64,000 nucleotides of DNA from NCBI RefSeq assembly GCF_003129965.1, contig NZ_NRCJ01000006.1, positions 1 to 64,000 of the forward strand. The letters run 5' to 3'. The DNA comes from Aggregatibacter kilianii. Its GTDB lineage: Bacteria; Pseudomonadota; Gammaproteobacteria; Enterobacterales; Pasteurellaceae. Of the stretch, positions 1-9,359 are shown in pieces. Every line of letters starts with the position of its first letter. The stretch's first letter is position 1. A program made the position numbers and the translations under genes. A model generated the notes under the pieces. The model did no database searches. It saw only the letters and a list, made by a program, of their open reading frames with translations, and was not told the DNA's origin.

Positions 1-77
1 GAACCCACCGAGAGTAGCCCACGCAAAGCGGGGGAGCTAGTAGGAATCCCCGTCCTTTAGGGCGGGGAGGATGTCAA
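1..77 (+). mobile_element. Right end of an IS200/IS605-family element with omega-RNA-like fold
   Basis: This is the terminal part of an insertion sequence whose body lies left of the window. A hairpin with arms at 48-55 and 60-67 (CCCCGTCC / GGGCGGGG, one G-T pair, loop TTTA) is followed by GGATG and TCAA (74-77). TCAA is the right-end cleavage tetranucleotide known for IS608-type elements. A second imperfect hairpin lies at 18-24/28-34. This arrangement is characteristic of the 3' end of tnpB-carrying elements, where the same DNA encodes the TnpB guide RNA scaffold and the bases just after TCAA act as the guide. No transposase is visible here, so the exact element type is inferred. Confidence 0.7.
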
Positions 78-92
78 AAAGGTTACTAAACT

Positions 93-1619
93 ATGAAAAA
101 TAACAAACTTGTTAAATTCAGTCTAACATTAATCTGTTCAGCGGTACTAGCGGCTTGTGGTTCAAGTGGCGGTGGTGATGATTCAGCAGCTAAAGCAGCG
201 GCTGAACAACAAGCTCAACAGCAAGCAGCTCAACAACAAGCAGCTCAAGAAGCGGCTGCTAAAGCTGCTGCAGAAAAAGCAGCAGCTGACAAAGCAGCTC
301 AAACAACTACTCGCGAATCCAACCCAGGTTATTTGCTTTCTAAAAGAGAAAAATCTGATTTTATCGTAAATACAGTAAATGCAGATAAAACTGACTCTAC
401 TCAATCTAAACCGTTAGCAATGACTGTTCAAGATTTAGACCCTCGTTTAGATACTATCGTTGTAGCTTATCCACATGATGGAGCTGAGTCTAAAGCAATC
501 GCTTATGTTGAAGATTTCCAATTTGTAGGTAATACAGCTCAAAATGGTACATTCACCCTAACAGGTGTTTACGACGACTCAACAGAACGTAATACAACTA
601 ATGGTGTTTCACGTGCAGAAACCCGCACCAAAACTAATACACGAGGTACAGAAAGCGGTACTGCTTTAGTTTACGAAAAAGATCGTGTTAAATATTTTGA
701 CCGTGCAGATCTTAATAATCGTGTAGAAGGCAAGGATACATTAGCAGAAGTTTACGGCTTGAGAACTAACTCTAGAGAAGCTACAAATGGTAACTTAGAA
801 GATAACAACGCAAATAATTTACCATTAGTAAAAGAAACTAATAAATTAGCCTCTAAACAAGATGGTCAATTACGTTTTGTCCAATACGGTCGTGTAACAA
901 CTAAATTACACAACCTTACAGAGAACGATTTAAACGTATTCAAAAAAGGTTTATTGGATGATCAAAACAGTAACGTAACAAGTAATGTTATTGGTTTTGC
1001 TCACTATGGCGAAGAAGGTACCGAGAACTCTTACTTCTATCGTGGTTTAAACAATACTACCGGTGCTGAATTAGCTAAACTTTCTGGTGAGCTTGAATAT
1101 CATGGTCATGCAGTAGCTTACGGTTTAGATAATAACTACCGTGGTGTAGTTGAAGCGAAGAAAACTGATGCTCCAAATGCTATCGGTGTAGTAAAAGAAG
1201 CTGATCCTACACTTAAAAGTGGTTACCATGTTATTGCAAAAGTTAACTTAGATAACAAAAATGTTACTGGTTCTATCTATAACACTTGGAGTGATAACAA
1301 AAATACTGATTTCGACGTTAACTTAGTTAACTTCAACGGTAAATTAGATAACTACGGTAACATTGCAGGTAACTCTGAATTAGCCTATGACAGTGCAAAT
1401 AAAGCAGGCTCATTCAATGCAACTTTATTTGGTTCTCAAGCCACTGAGTTAGGTGGTAACGTTGCAGGTAATAAAAATGCTGATACTACTGTAACACAAT
1501 GGGGTGCTGTATTTGGTGCAAAAGCATACGTAACTGATCCAGTCGTAACTCAAGAACCTATCCGCAACAAACCTTGGGCGGCTCGTGCTGATGAAAATAC
1601 AGCTGGTCAAGTAAAATAA
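93..1619 (+). CDS. Slam-dependent surface lipoprotein (TbpB-like barrel)
   Basis: Predicted surface-exposed lipoprotein of 508 aa. A type II signal peptide ends in the lipobox LAAC, with Cys22 as the lipidation site, followed by a Gly/Ser linker. Residues 32-70 are almost only Ala, Gln, Lys and Glu, probably a helical tether. The rest is rich in Asn, Thr and Gly with alternating beta strands. The C-terminal third (about 330-490) has the pattern of the small barrel found in transferrin-binding-protein-B-like and other Slam substrates, including the segment WGAVFGAKAYV. The gene for its likely exporter lies directly downstream. The ligand is unknown; heme, hemoglobin or metal-protein binding would fit the family. 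The start is set by AAAAAGG about 10 bases upstream, just past the IS end, so the promoter must lie in or beyond the IS. Confidence 0.8.
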   Translation: MKNNKLVKFSLTLICSAVLAACGSSGGGDDSAAKAAAEQQAQQQAAQQQAAQEAAAKAAAEKAAADKAAQTTTRESNPGYLLSKREKSDFIVNTVNADKTDSTQSKPLAMTVQDLDPRLDTIVVAYPHDGAESKAIAYVEDFQFVGNTAQNGTFTLTGVYDDSTERNTTNGVSRAETRTKTNTRGTESGTALVYEKDRVKYFDRADLNNRVEGKDTLAEVYGLRTNSREATNGNLEDNNANNLPLVKETNKLASKQDGQLRFVQYGRVTTKLHNLTENDLNVFKKGLLDDQNSNVTSNVIGFAHYGEEGTENSYFYRGLNNTTGAELAKLSGELEYHGHAVAYGLDNNYRGVVEAKKTDAPNAIGVVKEADPTLKSGYHVIAKVNLDNKNVTGSIYNTWSDNKNTDFDVNLVNFNGKLDNYGNIAGNSELAYDSANKAGSFNATLFGSQATELGGNVAGNKNADTTVTQWGAVFGAKAYVTDPVVTQEPIRNKPWAARADENTAGQVK

Positions 1620-1647
1620 TTTCATAAGTTTGAAATTTAAATACTAA

Positions 1648-1680
1648 AAAACAGCCTGCACTGCGTGGGCTGTTTTAATT
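1648..1680 (+). terminator. Hairpin and T-rich tract between lipoprotein and Slam genes
   Basis: Arms AAAACAGCC (1648-1656) and GGCTGTTTT (1668-1676) form a 9-bp stem followed by a T-rich run. It sits inside the probable two-gene operon. It could act as a partial terminator that keeps the exporter at lower level than its abundant substrate. Confidence 0.6.
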
Positions 1681-1706
1681 TTTAGAAGCTAAATTAGGGA
1701 CATAAC

Positions 1707-3185
1707 ATGAAACAATCTCTTCTTTATGGCATTGTATTTTCATTGCTTACACAGCAGTATGTTTATGCCAATGAACAAAATGATCATGATCAAGCAAAAC
1801 TTAATCAAGTAATTAAAACAGAGCAACAAACATTGCAAAAAGCGCTTTTAAATAAACAAAGTTTAGAAGGATCAAATACAAACCATAAGGATGATTACAT
1901 ACGTTTTACAGGGAAATACTTAACTGAGCATCCAGAGGTGTTAGAAAAAATTCTTGTAGAATCGCTTGTTAATACAAATAAACAAGTAATTCCTACACTT
2001 ATAGCTTTATATAAACGCGTCCCTAATAGGGATGAATCTCTAATCGAATGGGGAAATGCAATCTTATTAACTGATACGAATCTAAATGATTCGGTTGCAG
2101 AATATAGAAAACTTCTTGCTAATTTTCCAGAAAATAATTTTATTCGTTTCCAGTTAGCTAGAGTTTTATTTTTTAATCAGGAATTTGATGCATCAAAAAA
2201 TCAATTTGAAAAACTAAGAGCAGCAGACAGTGTGTCAATGCAGGATAGAGAAGTTTTCGATCAATTTATCAAAGCAATTAATGAAAAAAGCCAATGGACT
2301 TATTCTTTTGGTTTAACTTATCTTAATGATAAAAACTTAAGTAATTCTGCAAAAGAAGGTACAGTCATTGTTTTACCTAATGGTAATACTGCAGTTTATC
2401 GAACTCCGCGTCAGAAAGGTAATGGCGTAGGTATTTCTCTTGGAGCTAATAAACAGTGGGCATTATCAGGAGGAAGTTACATTGTATTGAATACTGGAAT
2501 TAATACCAAATATTACTGGAATAATAAAAAATATAATGAGTTAACGGGTATGTTTGGTCTTGGTCTAGGATATTCTGATGCCCGCTTTAACATAGAATTA
2601 CTACCTTACGTGAATAAGCGCTGGTATTCAGGGGGAGTGAATGCCTCAGAGAGTCTGAAGCAATATTATAATACCTATGGTATATCACTTTCATCATCTT
2701 ATTGGTTAAATCAAAACTTTAAGTATTCGTTCTACTACGATTATGGATATGAAAAATATTACCAAGAAAGTTACGCATCCCAATATCAAGGTGGAACGCA
2801 TTTAGTGAGTAATAGCATAATGTATGTGCCTGGTCCAACTCAATATTGGTCATTATCTTTCGATTTGATGACAAAAAATGCAAGAGATAAAAGTAATTCA
2901 TTTCTGAGAAAGGGGGTGAGATTAGGGTGGGGACAAGAATGGCCACTAGGTATTTCTACTAATACCTCTTTAGGTATTGCTAAAAGAGATTATAAAGAAG
3001 CCTCTTTTTTAGGAAAACAAGAGAATAATGAATATAATGGCTCTATCTCTATATGGCATAAAAAAATTCACTATGGTGGATTTACACCTCGTTTGACTTG
3101 GACTTACACTAAAACTAAGAGTAACATTCCGCTTTACAGTTATGATAAAAATCAAACATTCATAGAGATCAGCAAAACATTCTAA
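1707..3185 (+). CDS. Slam-family surface lipoprotein assembly modifier (DUF560)
   Basis: Outer-membrane protein of 492 aa that by family moves a partner lipoprotein across the outer membrane to the cell surface. It has an N-terminal signal peptide (about residues 1-21). A helical region with a TPR-like repeat (about 105-190) includes the stretch FQLARVLFFNQEFDASKNQF, typical of the family. About 300 residues of alternating amphipathic strands follow, rich in aromatic residues and ending in ISKTF; a terminal Phe is the usual Bam-recognition signal. Size and layout fit Slam (TPR domain plus 14-strand barrel). AGGGA lies about 7 bases before the ATG. Its position 87 bases after a lipoprotein gene supports a dedicated pair. 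Confidence 0.85.
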   Translation: MKQSLLYGIVFSLLTQQYVYANEQNDHDQAKLNQVIKTEQQTLQKALLNKQSLEGSNTNHKDDYIRFTGKYLTEHPEVLEKILVESLVNTNKQVIPTLIALYKRVPNRDESLIEWGNAILLTDTNLNDSVAEYRKLLANFPENNFIRFQLARVLFFNQEFDASKNQFEKLRAADSVSMQDREVFDQFIKAINEKSQWTYSFGLTYLNDKNLSNSAKEGTVIVLPNGNTAVYRTPRQKGNGVGISLGANKQWALSGGSYIVLNTGINTKYYWNNKKYNELTGMFGLGLGYSDARFNIELLPYVNKRWYSGGVNASESLKQYYNTYGISLSSSYWLNQNFKYSFYYDYGYEKYYQESYASQYQGGTHLVSNSIMYVPGPTQYWSLSFDLMTKNARDKSNSFLRKGVRLGWGQEWPLGISTNTSLGIAKRDYKEASFLGKQENNEYNGSISIWHKKIHYGGFTPRLTWTYTKTKSNIPLYSYDKNQTFIEISKTF

Positions 3186-3205
3186 AAAATTCAATTTACA
3201 TGCAT

Positions 3206-3239
3206 AGAGTGGTAATCATTTGTATTATCACTCTTTTTG
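3206..3239 (+). terminator. Intrinsic terminator after Slam gene
   Basis: An 11-bp stem pairs 3206-3216 with 3224-3234 (one G-T pair) and is followed by TTTTTGT. It closes the lipoprotein-Slam transcription unit. Confidence 0.8.
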
Positions 3240-3338
3240 TTACAATCTAACGGTGGGTCTAATTTGTAACAACTTAACTTTCTGCAACACCTCAAAGACA
3301 GTTTGATAAACCCATTAAAACCAGCAGAAGGAAACAGC

Positions 3339-4136
3339 ATGACCAAACTCTTTAGTCCACAATTCACCACAATGCATTGATTTAGTGCTTAAACAAAATC
3401 ACACACTCTCTCAAATCAGCAAAATAATGTAGGTTAGCACATCGGCACTACAGCATTGGCGGATTCAGTATCTCAATGAACAACAAGGTTCTCCCCCTAA
3501 ACAACCTACCATTATAGCCGAGCAACGGGAAATTCAACGTCTACGGGCTGAAAATGAACAGCTGTGCAGTGATAACGTGTTGCTAAAAAAGGTCTCGCCT
3601 TCTTGATAGACAAACAATAAAACGTTTGGCTTTGAAGTTTCATTAAGAAGGCGCTTATTCTCAACAAGTCGGACGTTGTTTTGACATTCGCCGCTCAACT
3701 CTTTTCCGTTGGAAGCAAACCAAATCGAATTGGATCCTATTAAGTATTCAGGTGGAAATCACCCGTCTATTTTTGGAAAGTGGACAAGCTTACGGCTTAC
3801 GTCGATTAAGTTTGACGTTATGGCAGATAGGTTGGGAAATCGGGCGATATAATACCCGTAAACTGATGACGGAATTACAGCTAAAACCCTGTTATCCGCT
3901 GAAGTTTTACGGTAAATCGACCAAATTCTTTGGAGAATTGGTTAAATTAACAATTTGAGAATTACGTGACCAAAACTGCCGCACTACTGGGTATTACAGA
4001 ATATATTGAGGATTTTTACAATCCGAAACGGCTTCATTCAACATTGGGGAATTTATCACCGATGATGTTTGAAGCGAAACAAATGTGTTTAACACATTAC
4101 ATCTGTCACCACAACGGAATACCGTTTTTCATCTAA
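3339..4136 (+). pseudogene. Decayed IS3-family (IS150-like) transposase, orfA and orfB remnants
   Basis: Remnant of an insertion sequence. An orfA start at 3339 (MTKLFSPQF) with a good ribosome site hits a stop after 13 codons. Further on, another frame carries the leucine-zipper piece EIQRLRAENEQL (about 3530-3565). orfB pieces follow: the helix-turn-helix part with YGLRRLSLTLWQIG and RKLMTELQL (about 3752-3900), then a jump to the extreme C-terminus YNPKRLHSTLGNLSPMMFE (about 4014-4076). The catalytic DDE core between them is missing, so the element cannot move. Its stop (4134-4136) overlaps the end of ybhA on the other strand, and I see no right inverted repeat. I did not define the left end. 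Confidence 0.75.
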
Positions 4137-4951
4137 TCAAGCATCTCTCCAATCAACTGCGCGATGCTGTCTTCATCATTCGATCCGATAGCCCGTTTTG
4201 CTTTGGCTTTTACTGCCTCTTCCGCATTGCCCATGGCGATGCCTAACCCGACGGAGGTGATCATGCTGATGTCGTTGTGGTTATCACCGAAGGCGATGAC
4301 GTTTTGCGGGTCGATGTCCCATAATTTCAGCAAATCCAGTAAACGTCCGCCTTTGCTGTTGCCGTTATTGGCGACATCGACGCGATCGATCCATGACCAT
4401 TCGCAGCTAAATTCCGATTTGGGCAGGGAGTTGACCGCACTTTCCATGGCTTGGCGGTCGGGGGAGCTAATGACGAATTTCCAAATATTTTCCTTTGGAT
4501 TATCTATAATTTCTTTGAAATCATTTACTTTGCATACATTCGGGCGCACTTCCGGCGGACAACTCATGACCCATTGGGTGAATTTTTCCATGTGCGGATT
4601 TAAGCGGGTGTAATTCATGGCGTCGCGGCTATACATTAGCAAATGGGTGTCGAATCGGTTCGCGATGTCAATGACTTTATGGCATTGTTCGGCAGAAAGC
4701 GGGTTAGCGAATTTGATTTCATCGGTTTGCGGATAGTAAAGATAAGTCCCGTTACAGCAAATAATCGGCGTGTCCAAATTCACTTCGTGATAATACGGCT
4801 TCACGGCGGTGTGGTGGCGTCCGGTCACGAAAACTATTTTGATGCCTTGTTCGCGCGCACGTTGTATAGCGCGTTTATTGGCGGGGAGGATGTTGCCTTG
4901 GCTGTTTAACAGCGTGCCGTCGAGATCAAATGCAATAACTTGGTATGCCAT
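4133..4951 (-). CDS. ybhA: HAD-superfamily pyridoxal phosphate phosphatase YbhA
   Basis: Cytoplasmic HAD-fold phosphatase of 272 aa, Cof-type (class IIB). The nucleophile motif DLDGT is at residues 9-13 (Asp9, Asp11), a VTGRHH segment near 42-47 is motif II, and GDNHNDISM near the C-terminus is motif IV. The segments ICCNGTYLY and CEWSW..VD with NSKG match what I recall of E. coli YbhA, which dephosphorylates pyridoxal 5'-phosphate and other sugar phosphates. The exact substrate cannot be read from sequence. The start is the first ATG and gives the usual length. The 3' end meets the IS3 remnant tail to tail but appears intact (…DSIAQLIGEMLD). Confidence 0.88.
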   Translation of the reverse strand: MAYQVIAFDLDGTLLNSQGNILPANKRAIQRAREQGIKIVFVTGRHHTAVKPYYHEVNLDTPIICCNGTYLYYPQTDEIKFANPLSAEQCHKVIDIANRFDTHLLMYSRDAMNYTRLNPHMEKFTQWVMSCPPEVRPNVCKVNDFKEIIDNPKENIWKFVISSPDRQAMESAVNSLPKSEFSCEWSWIDRVDVANNGNSKGGRLLDLLKLWDIDPQNVIAFGDNHNDISMITSVGLGIAMGNAEEAVKAKAKRAIGSNDEDSIAQLIGEMLD

Positions 4952-5022
4952 AAGATGTCCTTTGTAGAGAAATGTGAAACGAATGGATTGCCGTAGTATA
5001 GAGCGAAGTGCGTGAAAAAACT

Positions 5023-5077
5023 ACCGCACTTTTGTTCCTCGTTTTAGGCGTGGCGGCGTAAAAGTGCGGTCATTTTT
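5023..5077. repeat. Inverted pair of DNA uptake signals between ybhA and glnB
   Basis: ACCGCACTTTT at 5023-5033 and AAAAGTGCGGT at 5060-5070 are inverted copies of the Haemophilus-type uptake signal, followed by CATTTTTT. They could form an 11-bp stem. They sit between divergent genes, so a terminator role is not obvious. Confidence 0.7.
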
Positions 5078-5156
5078 TGCGGTGTTTTTATGGTTTCCGG
5101 TGTTCTTCACGGGCAAGATCTGATAAAGTCTGCGCTCATAGCAGCCTGCTTTTTAA

Positions 5157-5519
<363 letters not shown>

Positions 5520-5522
5520 TTG

Positions 5523-6578
5523 ATGGAAAATCAGTCTTCTTTAGTAAAAGCCTTGGTAGCGGCGGCTTCCATCGTGATTATTTTAGCCGGTGTGAAAGCC
5601 GCATCGGAAATTGTGGTGCCGTTTTTGTTGTCGCTATTTATTGCGATTATTTGTTCGCCGTCGCTGAATTATCTAACCAAGAAAAAAGTGCCTTACGGGC
5701 TTGCCATCGGTTTATTATTGGTATTTATTTTAATCGTGTTTTTCTTCCTGTTCGGATTAATTAACAACACGATCCAGGAATTTAGCCAATCTATCCCGCA
5801 ATATCGCCAATTATTGGGCGAACGTGTGAATAGTTTGGTTGCGTTTGCACAAAGCATGAAAATCCCGTTGGATATTTCCGAAAAAAGTATTATGGAGAAT
5901 TTCGACCCGAGCGTGATCATGAATTTTGTGCGCCGCGTCTTCCTGAGTTTTTCCGGCGTTGTGACGAATACGTTCGTGCTACTGTTAGTGGTCATTTTTA
6001 TGTTGTTGGAAGCGCCTTATGCCAAACATAAATTTGCTGTGGTGCTGAGCAGCAACGCCAATGAAATCGGGCAGCAGGAACGTTATTTGGATCGCATGTT
6101 GCAAGGTGTGATCAGCTATCTCGGCGTGAAAACCATGATGAGCTTGCTCACCGGCGTGTGCATTTGGTTGTTGCTGGAAATTCTCGGCGTGCAATACCCG
6201 ATTTTATGGGCGACTTTGAGTTTCCTGCTCAATTATATTCCGAACATCGGTTCCATTATCGCCGCTATTCCGATTATCGTTCAAGCCTTGTTGCTGAACG
6301 GATTTGTGGTGGGGTTAGAGGTGATTATCGGCGTGGTCGCCATTAACATGGTGATTGGTAATGTGCTGGAGCCTCGTCTGATGGGCAAAAAACTGGGGCT
6401 TTCTACCTTGGTGGTGTTCCTGTCTTTATTATTCTGGGGATGGTTGCTCGGCACGGTGGGGATGTTGCTGTCCGTGCCGTTGACTATGGCACTAAAAATT
6501 GCCTTGGAAGCCGGCGCGACAACGGCGAAATATGCGCTGTTACTCGGCGATTCGGATAACCCCACCGAAAAAGAATAA
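5523..6578 (+). CDS. tqsA: AI-2E family transporter (TqsA-like)
   Basis: Polytopic inner-membrane protein of about 351 aa in the AI-2 exporter / UPF0118 family. It has paired hydrophobic helices at the N-terminus, a soluble stretch (about 75-140), then a dense set of helices. The C-terminal block NYIPNIGS…NVLEPRLMG…STLVVFLSLLFWGWLLG is the family hallmark and closely resembles E. coli TqsA, which exports the quorum-sensing signal autoinducer-2. Members have other substrates too (some are Na+/H+ antiporters), so the substrate is an inference. I chose ATG at 5523; an in-frame TTG at 5520 directly after the glnB stop is possible. It is probably co-transcribed with glnB. Confidence 0.8.
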   Translation: MENQSSLVKALVAAASIVIILAGVKAASEIVVPFLLSLFIAIICSPSLNYLTKKKVPYGLAIGLLLVFILIVFFFLFGLINNTIQEFSQSIPQYRQLLGERVNSLVAFAQSMKIPLDISEKSIMENFDPSVIMNFVRRVFLSFSGVVTNTFVLLLVVIFMLLEAPYAKHKFAVVLSSNANEIGQQERYLDRMLQGVISYLGVKTMMSLLTGVCIWLLLEILGVQYPILWATLSFLLNYIPNIGSIIAAIPIIVQALLLNGFVVGLEVIIGVVAINMVIGNVLEPRLMGKKLGLSTLVVFLSLLFWGWLLGTVGMLLSVPLTMALKIALEAGATTAKYALLLGDSDNPTEKE

Positions 6579-6587
6579 TGCTAAATA

Positions 6588-6615
6588 GAGCCTTGTTGCG
6601 GCAAGGCTCATTTTC
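6588..6615 (+). terminator. Intrinsic terminator after tqsA-like gene
   Basis: GAGCCTTG (6588-6595) pairs with CAAGGCTC (6602-6609), an 8-bp perfect stem followed by ATTTTCTT. Confidence 0.85.
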
Positions 6616-6631
6616 TTAAATAGGCGATCTT

Positions 6632-6641
6632 ATGCTATAAT
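6632..6641 (+). promoter_or_regulatory. Extended -10 promoter of mltG operon
   Basis: ATGCTATAAT at 6632-6641 combines an extended -10 (TGn) with a perfect TATAAT (6636-6641). The -35 at 17 bp spacing (TTCTTA) is poor, as is common for extended -10 promoters. It lies 57 bases before the mltG start. Confidence 0.6.
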
Positions 6642-6698
6642 CCCGCCACTTTTTGTCATGATTTTGACAAACCATTTCATTACCTTACGATAACGCTT

Positions 6699-7742
6699 AT
6701 GAAAAAATTTTGTTTATTTCTTTTATTCTTACTCGTGCTTTTTGCCGCCGCCGGATTTTGGGGATACCAACAGTTGCAACAATTTGTACAACAACCGGTG
6801 AATGTACAAAAAGATCAATTACTCACGGTGGAGCGCGGCACCACGGGCAATAAGCTGGTGACATTGCTGGAACAAGAGCACATTTTAGACAATGCCGCCT
6901 TATTGCCTTGGGTGTTAAAAATTCATCCTGAATTTAACAAAGTGAAAGCGGGCACTTACGCGTTAGATAACGTTAAAACCGTGGAGGATTTGCTGAAACT
7001 GCTGAATTCCGGCAAAGAGGCGCAGTTTAACGTGCAATTCATCGAAGGTAATACTTTCAAAACCTGGCGAAAACGCCTTGAAAACGCACCGCACTTAAAA
7101 CAGACCTTAAAAGACAAATCCGAGCAGGAGATTTTTCATTTACTGGCGATTCCGGAAGCTTCGAAAGAGGTGTATGAATGGCTGAAAATCGAAGGCTGGT
7201 TGTATCCCGACACCTATAATTACACGCCGAATTCCACCGATTTGGAACTCTTACAACGTTCCGCAGAACGCATGAAAAAAGCCTTGGATAAAGCGTGGAA
7301 CGGGCGTGATAAAGATCTGCCGTTGGCGAACCCTTACGAAATGTTGATTCTCGCTTCTATTGTGGAAAAGGAAACCGGTATCGCGTCGGAACGCCCACAG
7401 GTGGCGTCGGTGTTTATTAATCGCTTAAAAGCTAAAATGAAACTGCAAACCGACCCGACGGTGATTTATGGCATGGGTGATGACTACAACGGCAATATTC
7501 GTAAAAAAGATTTAGAAGCACCGACACCTTATAACACCTATGTGATTGACGGCTTACCGCCGACACCGATCGCCATGCCGAGCGAAAGCGCGTTACAGGC
7601 GGTAGCGCACCCGGCACAAACGGACTTTTATTATTTTGTGGCGGACGGCACGGGCGGTCACAAATTCAGCCGCAACCTAAATGAACATAACAAAGCGGTG
7701 CAAGACTATTTACGCTGGTATCGCCAACAAAACGGAAAATAA
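6699..7742 (+). CDS. mltG: Endolytic murein transglycosylase MltG
   Basis: Inner-membrane lytic transglycosylase of 347 aa that cuts nascent glycan strands and so sets their length. One N-terminal membrane helix (about 3-22) anchors a periplasmic YceG domain. The catalytic region is ASIVEKETG (219-227), whose Glu is required, followed by VASVFINRL and [10 protein letters not shown], all conserved in the family. It is first gene of mltG-tmk-holB-ycfH, an order shared with E. coli; tmk starts 1 base after its stop. Confidence 0.95.
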   Translation: MKKFCLFLLFLLVLFAAAGFWGYQQLQQFVQQPVNVQKDQLLTVERGTTGNKLVTLLEQEHILDNAALLPWVLKIHPEFNKVKAGTYALDNVKTVEDLLKLLNSGKEAQFNVQFIEGNTFKTWRKRLENAPHLKQTLKDKSEQEIFHLLAIPEASKEVYEWLKIEGWLYPDTYNYTPNSTDLELLQRSAERMKKALDKAWNGRDKDLPLANPYEMLILASIVEKETGIASERPQVASVFINRLKAKMKLQTDPTVIYGMGDDYNGNIRKKDLEAPTPYNTYVIDGLPPTPIAMPSESALQAVAHPAQTDFYYFVADGTGGHKFSRNLNEHNKAVQDYLRWYRQQNGK

Positions 7743-7743
7743 T

Positions 7744-8376
7744 ATGGCAGGCAAATTTATTGTCATTGAAGGCTTGGAGGGCGCGGGCAAAAGCACCGCC
7801 CACCAATGTGTCGTGGATACCCTAAAAGAACTGGGTATTCAAAATGTCATTTTCACCCGCGAGCCGGGCGGTACGCCTTTAGCGGAAAAACTCCGTCAGC
7901 TCATCAAACATGAAAATGAAGAGCCGGTGACTGATAAAGCGGAGTTACTCATGCTTTATGCGGCGCGCGTGCAGTTGGTGGAAAATGTCATCAAGCCTGC
8001 GTTGGCGCAAGGTAAATGGGTTGTCGGTGATCGACATGATATGTCCTCGCAGGCATATCAAGGCGGCGGTCGTCAGTTAGGTCATGCCTTTCTAAGTAAT
8101 TTAAAGCAAACCGTATTGGACGATTTTGAACCGGATTTAACCCTGTATCTGGACATCGATCCCACCGTCGGTTTGGCACGCGCTCGCGGACGCGGCGAAC
8201 TGGATCGTATCGAACAGCAAAATTTGGATTTTTTCCACCGCACCCGCGCCCGTTATCTGGAATTGGTGAAAGACAATCCGAAGGCGGTCATGATTAATGC
8301 GGAGCAGCCTGTTGAGAAGGTGCAGGCGGACATCCAAAGTGCGGTCAAAAATTGGTGGATTTCGCTGTCAAAATGA
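7744..8376 (+). CDS. tmk: Thymidylate kinase
   Basis: Phosphorylates dTMP to dTDP with ATP, an essential step of dTTP synthesis. The P-loop GLEGAGKST is at residues 10-18. The TREPGGTP segment (DRY-type dTMP site) and [15 protein letters not shown] follow, then a lid region [12 protein letters not shown]. The protein is 210 aa, the usual length. The reading frame is open upstream to 7681, but ATG 7744, one base after the mltG stop, gives the conserved N-terminus. The stop overlaps the holB start (ATGA). Confidence 0.97.
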   Translation: MAGKFIVIEGLEGAGKSTAHQCVVDTLKELGIQNVIFTREPGGTPLAEKLRQLIKHENEEPVTDKAELLMLYAARVQLVENVIKPALAQGKWVVGDRHDMSSQAYQGGGRQLGHAFLSNLKQTVLDDFEPDLTLYLDIDPTVGLARARGRGELDRIEQQNLDFFHRTRARYLELVKDNPKAVMINAEQPVEKVQADIQSAVKNWWISLSK

Positions 8377-9356
8377 CGTCTTTATACCCCTGGCTTTCCC
8401 CCGTTTATCAGAAAATCACTCAGGCTTTTGAGGAGGCCTTAGGGCATCATGCCCTGCTGATTCGTGCCGATAACGGTTTGGGAGCGGAGCAGCTTTGTAC
8501 CCTTTTGGCACAACGTTTGATGTGCTTAACGCCGAAGGGCGCGGCGCCTTGCGGTACGTGCCATGCTTGTCATTTAATGCAGGCCTCCAGTCACCCGGAT
8601 TTTCATCTTATTGCGTCCATTGAAAACAAAGACATCGGTGTGGATCAAATTCGCGCCATGAACGAACAAGCGACTCAGCACGCGCAACAAAACGGCAATA
8701 AGGTGATTTATATCGAACAGGCGCACCGTTTAACGGAAGCCGCCGCCAACGCCATTTTGAAAACCTTGGAAGAGCCCCGCCCGAATACCTATTTTATTTT
8801 GCAATGCGATATGCAAAAAGCCTTGTTGCCGACCATTTACAGCCGCTGTCAGGTGTGGAATATTCTGCCGCCGGAAACGGCGGTTGCCGTGCAGTGGTTG
8901 CAATCTCAGACGTCCGCAGAAACGTCGGAAATTTCAACCGCACTTCGCGTGAATTATGGTCGCCCGCTGTTGGCGCTTGCTATGTTGGAGCAAAATCTAT
9001 TGGAACAACGACGGGAATTTTTACGCCAATTCTGGTTGTTTTATCGTCGCTGTTCGCCGTTGGCATTATTGCCGTTTTTTAATAAAGAGATTGTGTTGCA
9101 GCAACTGGATTGGCTGTCGGCGTTTTTGAGCGATAGTCTGAAAAACAAACTTAATATTCGTGAAGATTGGATCTGTCAGGATATTGAACGCGGCGTGGTG
9201 CAATTTAGCCAAGGGCTTTCCGCGCAGGCGTTGTTAAAAGCGACGCAAATTGTCGGCAAAGTGCGGTCGGATTTGGCGGCGAATTCCACGTTGAATTTGG
9301 AGTTGATTTTACTGGACGGGCTGACCCGTTTAATTACCGAAGTATTTGAAGGATAA
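8373..9356 (+). CDS. holB: DNA polymerase III subunit delta'
   Basis: Subunit of the clamp loader that places the beta sliding clamp on DNA. It is a 327-aa AAA+-fold protein. The P-loop position reads ADNGLGAEQ without the GKT lysine, as expected for delta', which does not hydrolyse ATP. Four cysteines (LMC…CGTCHAC) form the zinc site, and [10 protein letters not shown] plus the SRC motif (YSRCQVW) are present. ATG 8373 overlaps the tmk stop by four bases and yields TSLYPWL, matching the family N-terminus. An open-frame extension to 8352 is less likely. Confidence 0.95.
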   Translation: MTSLYPWLSPVYQKITQAFEEALGHHALLIRADNGLGAEQLCTLLAQRLMCLTPKGAAPCGTCHACHLMQASSHPDFHLIASIENKDIGVDQIRAMNEQATQHAQQNGNKVIYIEQAHRLTEAAANAILKTLEEPRPNTYFILQCDMQKALLPTIYSRCQVWNILPPETAVAVQWLQSQTSAETSEISTALRVNYGRPLLALAMLEQNLLEQRREFLRQFWLFYRRCSPLALLPFFNKEIVLQQLDWLSAFLSDSLKNKLNIREDWICQDIERGVVQFSQGLSAQALLKATQIVGKVRSDLAANSTLNLELILLDGLTRLITEVFEG

Positions 9357-9359
9357 GAT

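Noticed and set aside
7681-7743. Extended tmk start inside mltG
   Set aside because: The conserved thymidylate kinase N-terminus begins at ATG 7744.
8804-9082. Alternative plus-strand frame within holB
   Set aside because: Out-of-frame shadow of a well-conserved gene; no independent start signal.
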